Shown here: positions 42,975 through 47,827 of the stretch, one piece after another
How the letters are laid out: each line of letters opens with the position of its first letter
How positions within the stretch are numbered: the stretch's first letter is position 1
Assembly: GCA_018003515.1 (NCBI GenBank)
Contig: JAGNDO010000036.1
Coordinates: 1 to 47,827 of the forward strand
Length of the DNA: 47,827 nucleotides
Direction of reading: 5' to 3'
DNA from: Caldilineaceae bacterium
GTDB taxonomy: Bacteria > Chloroflexota > Anaerolineae > Caldilineales > Caldilineaceae
The notes under the pieces: generated by a model
What the model was told of the DNA's origin: nothing
Databases searched by the model: none
What the model saw: only the letters and a program-made list of their open reading frames with translations
Made by a program: the position numbers and the translations under genes

Positions 42975-44309
42975 ATGCTCAACCGAAAGTCAGTTATATA
43001 CACCCTTGCCGTGACCACCCTTTTATTAGGCACGATCTTCGGCACCTATGCGGTCAGCGCCCAAACCCAGACACCCCCGGCGACGGCTCCCGTGTCCGGC
43101 CCCATGACGGGAGCCATGACCGGCACGATGCCGGGTCCCATGACCAATGCCATGACAACCACGGTTGCGCCTGTCGCCCCTGTCACCCAAGCCGAGCAGC
43201 CGGTTGATTCGGCCCAGATGGCCCAGGCCATGGCGACGATGATGGACCAAATGGAGGCGATGATGGCCGCCGCCCCCGACGAGGCGGCGCGCCAGAAGCT
43301 GGCCCCGACCATGATGAACATGATCAACGGCATGATGGGCCTCAACCAGGCCATGATCGACCAAATGCCCGCCATGACCGGTGCGGAACGCCAAGCCGCG
43401 GTCGGCCCGATGATGGAAACCATGACCCGCATGACCGGTATGATGGGCCAGATGCAGGGCATGACCGGCGGCATCATGCCCATGACCAGTGCCACACCCG
43501 GCTCCAGCGGCATGGACAGTGGCATGCAGATGGGCAAGATGATGGGCATGATGGGCCAAATGATGCAGATGATGGGAGGCGGCATGATGGGCGAGTCCGA
43601 CGCCGGTATGATGGATGGCGGCATGATGGGCAGCGACATGATGGATGAATCCGCCCCCATTTCCGGCACCATGCCCATGAGCGGCACCCAATCCGTTGGC
43701 CCCATGACCGATCATCAGTCGCATTCCGGTGAGGTGGACGGCGAGATGGACGACGGGATGCAGATGGGTCAGATGATGGGCATGATGGGCCAAATGATGC
43801 AGATGATGGGCCAGATGCACGGCATGATGGATGGCGGCATGATGGGCGAAGGCATGATGGGTGAAGGCATGGGCCAGATGGGTTCTTCCTCGCCCATGAC
43901 CGGAACCGTCCCCGCCGGGATGACCCCAGGATCCGGGCCCAATATGCCCGCAGTTGCTGAAGAGGCCACCCAGAGCGTCGAGGGCGGCAGCGTGACCGTC
44001 AAGGTGACGCCTCTCACCCTGACCGACAAGACCGCCACCACCCTAAATTTTGAAGTCGTTCTCGAAACCCACTCCGTCGAACTGACCTACGACCTGGCAC
44101 AGTTGGCGGTGCTGCGGGACAACCTGGGCAACGAATATCAGCCGACCACGTGGAGCCCGGACAAAAGCAGCGGCCACCATGTAGACGGTCTGCTCAGCTT
44201 TGGCGACCGAGCCACTATCCTGCAAACCGGTGTCACTTCCCTGGAACTGGACGTGACCGGCATCGCCGGCATCGCCAGCCGACTCTTCCAGTGGACAGTG
44301 GGCAAATAG
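42975..44309 (+). CDS. Large secreted Met-rich protein, probable copper binder
   Basis: A 444-residue exported protein with a signal peptide ending AVSAQ. Residues 40 to about 320 hold about 75 methionines, including two similar blocks (GMQMGKMMGMMGQMMQMMGG and a second copy beginning GMQMGQMM). A Met-free beta-rich domain of about 115 residues ends the protein. Met clusters coordinate Cu(I)/Ag(I), so a periplasmic metal sponge is inferred. AGGAGG precedes the ATG. The cytochrome c and metal-ATPase neighbours support a copper role. No named family recognised. Confidence 0.82.
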   Translation: MLNRKSVIYTLAVTTLLLGTIFGTYAVSAQTQTPPATAPVSGPMTGAMTGTMPGPMTNAMTTTVAPVAPVTQAEQPVDSAQMAQAMATMMDQMEAMMAAAPDEAARQKLAPTMMNMINGMMGLNQAMIDQMPAMTGAERQAAVGPMMETMTRMTGMMGQMQGMTGGIMPMTSATPGSSGMDSGMQMGKMMGMMGQMMQMMGGGMMGESDAGMMDGGMMGSDMMDESAPISGTMPMSGTQSVGPMTDHQSHSGEVDGEMDDGMQMGQMMGMMGQMMQMMGQMHGMMDGGMMGEGMMGEGMGQMGSSSPMTGTVPAGMTPGSGPNMPAVAEEATQSVEGGSVTVKVTPLTLTDKTATTLNFEVVLETHSVELTYDLAQLAVLRDNLGNEYQPTTWSPDKSSGHHVDGLLSFGDRATILQTGVTSLELDVTGIAGIASRLFQWTVGK

Positions 44310-44343
44310 GACTTAACTGACCACGAAAGCCACAATACAAACA

Positions 44344-44383
44344 CAAAAGGGGCCGCATATATCAGCATATGCGGCCCCTTTTG
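44344..44383. terminator. Terminator after the Met-rich gene
   Basis: A perfect 17-bp stem (CAAAAGGGGCCGCATAT and complement) with a 6-base loop and short A/T tracts. Confidence 0.88.
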
Positions 44384-44448
44384 CGTTCCCGTTCTCCCAG
44401 ACGATCAGCGAAGAGATGTTCCAAACTCAACACAATGTCTTTCGTGAG

Positions 44449-44464
44449 TAGGCATAATCGCCTA
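44449..44464. promoter_or_regulatory. TAGGCA-N4-TGCCTA dyad, site 4
   Basis: TAGGCATAATCGCCTA, one mismatch, upstream of the P-type ATPase promoter. Confidence 0.6.
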
Positions 44465-44476
44465 TTCACACCGCGC

Positions 44477-44508
44477 CATACCCCTCCCCCCCTGGGGCAG
44501 GGGGTATG
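44477..44508 (+). promoter_or_regulatory. CsoR-like operator and ATPase promoter
   Basis: CATACCCC-T-C7-T-GGGG-CA-GGGGG-TATG is a GC-rich dyad flanked by ATA/TAT, the character of CsoR (DUF156) copper operators. TATACT boxes follow at 44510 and 44515. No csoR gene is in the window. Confidence 0.5.
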
Positions 44509-44585
44509 ATATACTATACTGGTTCTGTCCAACTCCAACTCCGCCGGGGAATCCAAAGACCGATAGACGCCAACAGGAGGAAGCT

Positions 44586-46961
44586 ATGTCTGACCATCAG
44601 CATGGGCACCAAGAACACACCACCATGACCCACATGGACCACGGCACCAACGGCCATGCCGAACTGGAATTGGCGATCACCAGCTACCTCATGGCATCGG
44701 GCTGCCCAAACATCGAAGCGCATGTGACGGCTACGCCCGGCGTCCACAACGTCAACCTGAACCGCATGTCCGGCATCATTTTGGTGGGCTACGACCCCGG
44801 CCAGGTGACGCCGGACACCATCATCGAGGCGGTGAAACGTTGCGGCTTTGTGTGCCAGGAAGGCGGACCGGTGCATACGGTCAGCCACACTGGGCACGAG
44901 ATGAAGGATGAACACGCGGGTCACGACCAGCATGAGGGCGGAGACGACCACGCCGGCCACGGTGCCCACTCGGCCAATACCATGCGCAATCTCTTCTTTG
45001 CCACCCTGGTTTTGACCGTCATCGAACTGCTCTATTCACCCCTGGCCACCCGGCTTTTTGGCCTTCAGTTGGCCATGCCTTTTGGCCTGCGCAACGAGCT
45101 TTTTCAGTTTCTGATCACCACCCCTGTGGTCTTTTGGGGCGGTTGGCCCTTCCTTTCTGCGGCGGGGAAAGCCTTGCGCAAAGCCCAGGTCAACATGGCC
45201 ACCCTGATCGCCACGGGTATCCTGACCGCCTATCTTTACAGCGTGGCGGCCACCTTTCTGTTCGAGGGCGAGGTCTTTTACGAGGCCGCGGCCATGCTCA
45301 CCACCTTCAGCCTGCTGGGCCATTGGATGGAGATGGCGGCCCGCAATGCCACGGGCGAGGCTATCGCCTCTTTGCTCAAGCTGGCCCCAGCCACGGCCCG
45401 GGTGATCCGGGGCGGGGAGGAGGCCGAAGTGCCCGTGGAAGAGGTGCGGGTGGGCGATGTGATCGCCGTACGGCCCGGTGAAAAAGTGCCCGTGGACGGC
45501 GTGGTGATCGAGGGACGCAGCTATGTGGACGAGTCCATGATCACCGGCGAGCCGGTCCCCGTGGAGAAGGCCGAGGGGGTCAAAGTGACCGGCGGCACCC
45601 TGAACACCACAGGATCTTTCCGCTTCAAAACCGAGCATGTGGGCGGCGACACGGCCCTGGCCCGCATCGTGCAGATGGTGCAGTCGGCCCAAAGCAGCAA
45701 GGCCCCGGCCCAGCGCCTGGCCGATCAGGCGGGCAAGTATCTGGTCTTCGTGGCCCTGGGATCCGGCTCTTTGGCCCTGATCATCTGGCTGCTTGTGGGT
45801 GCGGACCCGATCTTCGCCCTGACCGTGGCCGTGGCCACCGTGGTGATCGCCTGCCCGGATGCCCTGGCCCTGGCCACCCCCACGGCCATCACCGTGGGTA
45901 TGGGCTTGGGGGCGAAGAACGGGGTACTGATCAAAGACGCCACTTCCCTTGAAGGGGTGGCGACCCTGGACACCATCGTCATGGACAAGACCGGCACCCT
46001 GACCGAAGGCAAGCCCTCGGTTACCGATGTAGTTGTTGTGGGGGAGATGGACGAAGTGGACCTGTTGGCCCAGGTGGCGGCGCTGGAAGGCGATTCCGAG
46101 CATCCTCTGGCCCAGGCCATTGTGCGCAGCGCCAAAGAGCGGGGGTTGCCCGATGTGCCAATGACCGACTTCGAGTCCGTGCCCGGTCATGGCGCGTTCG
46201 CCCAGGTGGATGGGCGGCGGCTGGCCATCGGCAACGTCAAGATGATGACAAAAGAGGGCGCTGATGTGACGTCCGTGCAGGCGCAGATGGACCAACTTTC
46301 CCACGAGGGCAAGACCGTGACCTATGTGGCCGTTGACGGAAAATTGGCCGGGCTGATCGCCCTGGCCGACAAGCCCAAAGCCAGCGCCGCCGAAGCTGTG
46401 GCCGCCCTCCACGACATGGGGCTGACGGTTGTCATGCTCACCGGGGACGCCCAGGCCACCGCCGAGGCCGTGGCCCGCACCTTGGGCATCGACACGGTGA
46501 TCGCCGAGGTGTTGCCCGATCAAAAGGCGGACAAAGTGAAAGCGCTGCAAGCCCAGGGCAAGCGGGTGGCGATGGTGGGCGACGGCGTCAACGATGCCCC
46601 GGCCCTGGCCACCGCGGACGTGGGCATGGCCATCGGCGCCGGCACGGACGTGGCCATCGACACCGCGGACGTGGTGCTCATGCGCAGCGACCCGTATGAC
46701 ATCGTCAAGGCGATCACCCTTTCCCGAAAGGTGCGGGGCAAAATCAAGCAAAATCTCTTCTGGGCCGCGGCCTACAACGTGATCGCCATCCCGATTGCCG
46801 GGGGCATTCTCTACACCAGCCTGGGCATTCTTCTGCGCCCGGAGTGGGCGGCCCTGGCCATGGCCGCCAGCACCATCACCGTCACCCTCAACGCCCTGGC
46901 CTTGCGACGAACCGGTCTGCCCCATGCCAAGACCGTGGCCCCGGCTGTGGGTAGCGCGTGA
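44586..46961 (+). CDS. P1B-type heavy-metal (copper) ATPase
   Basis: A 791-residue metal-exporting ATPase. Order: a His-rich start, an HMA-like fold (about 24-95) whose CxxC is reduced to GCPNI, a His-rich linker ([19 protein letters not shown]), eight TM helices, actuator TGEP, phosphorylation site DKTGT (Asp467), SEHPLAQ and GDGVNDAP. The TM6 metal motif is Cys423-Pro-Asp425 ([10 protein letters not shown]), not the CPC of Cu(I) pumps or the CPH of CopB-type pumps, so metal choice is open; context favours copper. AGGAGG before the ATG. First gene of an operon with the next two. Confidence 0.93.
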   Translation: MSDHQHGHQEHTTMTHMDHGTNGHAELELAITSYLMASGCPNIEAHVTATPGVHNVNLNRMSGIILVGYDPGQVTPDTIIEAVKRCGFVCQEGGPVHTVSHTGHEMKDEHAGHDQHEGGDDHAGHGAHSANTMRNLFFATLVLTVIELLYSPLATRLFGLQLAMPFGLRNELFQFLITTPVVFWGGWPFLSAAGKALRKAQVNMATLIATGILTAYLYSVAATFLFEGEVFYEAAAMLTTFSLLGHWMEMAARNATGEAIASLLKLAPATARVIRGGEEAEVPVEEVRVGDVIAVRPGEKVPVDGVVIEGRSYVDESMITGEPVPVEKAEGVKVTGGTLNTTGSFRFKTEHVGGDTALARIVQMVQSAQSSKAPAQRLADQAGKYLVFVALGSGSLALIIWLLVGADPIFALTVAVATVVIACPDALALATPTAITVGMGLGAKNGVLIKDATSLEGVATLDTIVMDKTGTLTEGKPSVTDVVVVGEMDEVDLLAQVAALEGDSEHPLAQAIVRSAKERGLPDVPMTDFESVPGHGAFAQVDGRRLAIGNVKMMTKEGADVTSVQAQMDQLSHEGKTVTYVAVDGKLAGLIALADKPKASAAEAVAALHDMGLTVVMLTGDAQATAEAVARTLGIDTVIAEVLPDQKADKVKALQAQGKRVAMVGDGVNDAPALATADVGMAIGAGTDVAIDTADVVLMRSDPYDIVKAITLSRKVRGKIKQNLFWAAAYNVIAIPIAGGILYTSLGILLRPEWAALAMAASTITVTLNALALRRTGLPHAKTVAPAVGSA

Positions 46962-46980
46962 CATCATGGAAAGGAATAAA

Positions 46981-47427
46981 ATGAGGATGAAAATGACCGT
47001 AGTTTTATGGGGCGTGGCGCTCTTGCTGTTGACGGCCTGTGGCGGGGAGGCTCCGGCAAGCCAAACGGAATCTGCCACAATTGCGTCGGGGGCGTCGGGC
47101 CAAGCCATCTATGAGGCCACCTGCGCCGCCTGCCACGGCATCAACGGAGAAGGGGAGGCGAACTGGAAGGCGCCCGATGCCAACGGCATCTATCCCGCCC
47201 CGCCCCATGACGGCAGCGGACACACCTGGCACCATGCGGATGCTTTGCTGCTGCAAGTGATCCGCGACGGCAGCGGCGTGCCCAACAGCAAAATGCCGCC
47301 GTATGGGGCCATCCTCACCCCGGCCCAAACCGAGGCGGTGCTGGACCATATCAAGACATTTTGGGCAAAGGATGAGCGGGAATTTCAACAGCAGATGACA
47401 CAACAGTGGGAGGCACTTAACAAATGA
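46981..47427 (+). CDS. Cytochrome c lipoprotein
   Basis: A 148-residue exported protein with lipobox LLLTACGG and a class I cytochrome c domain (ATCAACHGINGEGE, distal Met in KMPPYG). It starts at 46981 after AAGGA. It lies 19 bp after the ATPase gene, and its stop overlaps the next start (ATGA). Confidence 0.9.
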   Translation: MRMKMTVVLWGVALLLLTACGGEAPASQTESATIASGASGQAIYEATCAACHGINGEGEANWKAPDANGIYPAPPHDGSGHTWHHADALLLQVIRDGSGVPNSKMPPYGAILTPAQTEAVLDHIKTFWAKDEREFQQQMTQQWEALNK

Positions 47428-47827
47428 AGCGACAAACTCGACTCGGTTTGACGATTTTGGGGATCTGGGGGATGTTGATGGCCCTGCTGCTTGGCGCGTG
47501 CGGCGGCTCGGCCCCAGCAGCCGTGACCCCGGCGGGCATGGCCGTGGGGCAAGGCACGGTACTCTATTTCTACACGGATGCCTGAGCGGCTTGAGCAGCC
47601 ATGCAGCCCATCGTGAATGGGCTTCAAACGGACTACAACGGGCAATTGGTCTTTGAACAGATCGACGCCAACCAGGAGATCGGCCAGCAGCGTATGCGTG
47701 ACTACGGGCTGCGCGGCCATCCCAGCTATGTGATCATCGATGCCAAGGGAGCCATCCTTTGGTCGGCCACGGGGCAACTTCCCGAAGAAATGATCCGGGC
47801 GCAGCTTCAGGCGGCTGTGCAGAAATA
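47424..47827 (+). CDS. Thioredoxin-fold lipoprotein with two in-frame UGA (predicted UxxU selenoprotein), 3' end at window edge
   Basis: The ATG overlaps the cytochrome c stop. Reading through, the frame gives 134 residues to the window end (last bases TA, probably the start of a stop codon): a lipoprotein signal (LLLGACGG), VLYFYTDA, then UGA (54), Ala, Ala, UGA (57), AAMQPIVNGL, VFEQIDAN, and GLRGHPSYV with the cis-Pro of thioredoxins. The two UGA codons fall exactly where thioredoxin-like lipoproteins have Cys-x-x-Cys, so both are read as selenocysteine. UGA is an ordinary stop elsewhere in the window, and coding character continues downstream. A hairpin with bacterial SECIS geometry follows (47602-47626). 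A decayed pseudogene is the alternative. Probably reduces thiols or metal-binding cysteines outside the membrane. Confidence 0.72.
47602..47626 (+). promoter_or_regulatory. Candidate bacterial SECIS element
   Basis: The stem is AGCCCAT/ATGGGCT (7 bp), extended by two pairs across one mismatch, with loop CGTGA. The loop begins 17 nt after the second UGA and 26 nt after the first, and has G as its second base. Bacterial SECIS models ask for a 16-37 nt distance and a G in the first two loop positions. Confidence 0.6.

Noticed and set aside
43026..43820. His-rich minus-strand frame opposite the Met-rich gene
   Set aside because: ATG codons read in reverse give CAT (His), which explains the composition.
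47583..47594. UGA reassigned to Trp or Gly genome-wide
   Set aside because: UGA serves as the stop codon of several intact genes in the window, including the preceding cytochrome c, so general reassignment does not fit.

Overview
The window looks like a chromosomal segment of a GC-rich bacterium, most likely a Chloroflexota (Anaerolineae/Caldilineae-type). This rests on the character of GroEL/GroES with a perfect CIRCE element, DUF1573 and PCYCGC proteins beside a CuA-type protein, abundant TPR/STAND proteins, CHAT and clostripain proteases, and intergenic heptamer repeats. It is an inference; no rRNA or marker phylogeny is available. Genes are tightly packed, many overlap by ATGA or TAATG, and strong intrinsic terminators separate units.

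Layout. 0.4-4 kb (minus): HD phosphohydrolase, hypA, a 106-bp duplicated repeat, then groES-groEL under a CIRCE-controlled promoter. 4.2-12.1 kb: a STAND NTPase-TPR protein and a membrane TPR protein (minus), divergent from two clan-CD protease genes, a clostripain-like C11 protease and a CHAT protease (plus). This could be a signalling or regulated-proteolysis locus. 12.2-14.8 kb: mutS. 15.2-19.0 kb: a three-gene unit of a 58-residue peptide ending in a Gly/Trp-rich tail, an isoprenyl-diphosphate-synthase-like enzyme and a PDZ-7TM-GAF histidine kinase. It has the same logic as ComX-ComQ-ComP quorum sensing and lies convergent with comEC. 21.9-25.5 kb: Gfo/Idh/MocA oxidoreductase, sugar-phosphate isomerase-like protein, a small conserved protein and a Fic protein. 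25.6 kb: tRNA-Arg(CCG). 25.9-30.5 kb: MarR regulator and a heterodimeric ABC exporter. 30.5-33.5 kb: a membrane-anchored GH3-like protein.

33.6-47.8 kb is a copper/redox region. It holds a two-component system whose sensor loop is Met-rich, a small Met/Gly-rich secreted protein, an operon of PCYCGC lipoprotein, CuA-cytochrome c fusion and two DUF1573 proteins, a NarL-type two-component pair, a cytochrome c lipoprotein, a large secreted protein with about 75 methionines, a P1B-type metal ATPase with His-rich N terminus, another cytochrome c lipoprotein, and a thioredoxin-fold lipoprotein in which both active-site cysteine codons are UGA. Two DNA motifs tie the region together: an 11-bp-spaced TTCACA direct repeat in front of both Met-rich genes, and a TAGGCA-N4-TGCCTA dyad found four times between 36.6 and 44.5 kb.

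The two strongest candidates for something new are the comX/comQ/comP-like unit at 15.2-19.0 kb and the predicted UxxU selenoprotein at 47.4 kb, which has a hairpin matching bacterial SECIS geometry. Neither has been checked against databases here.
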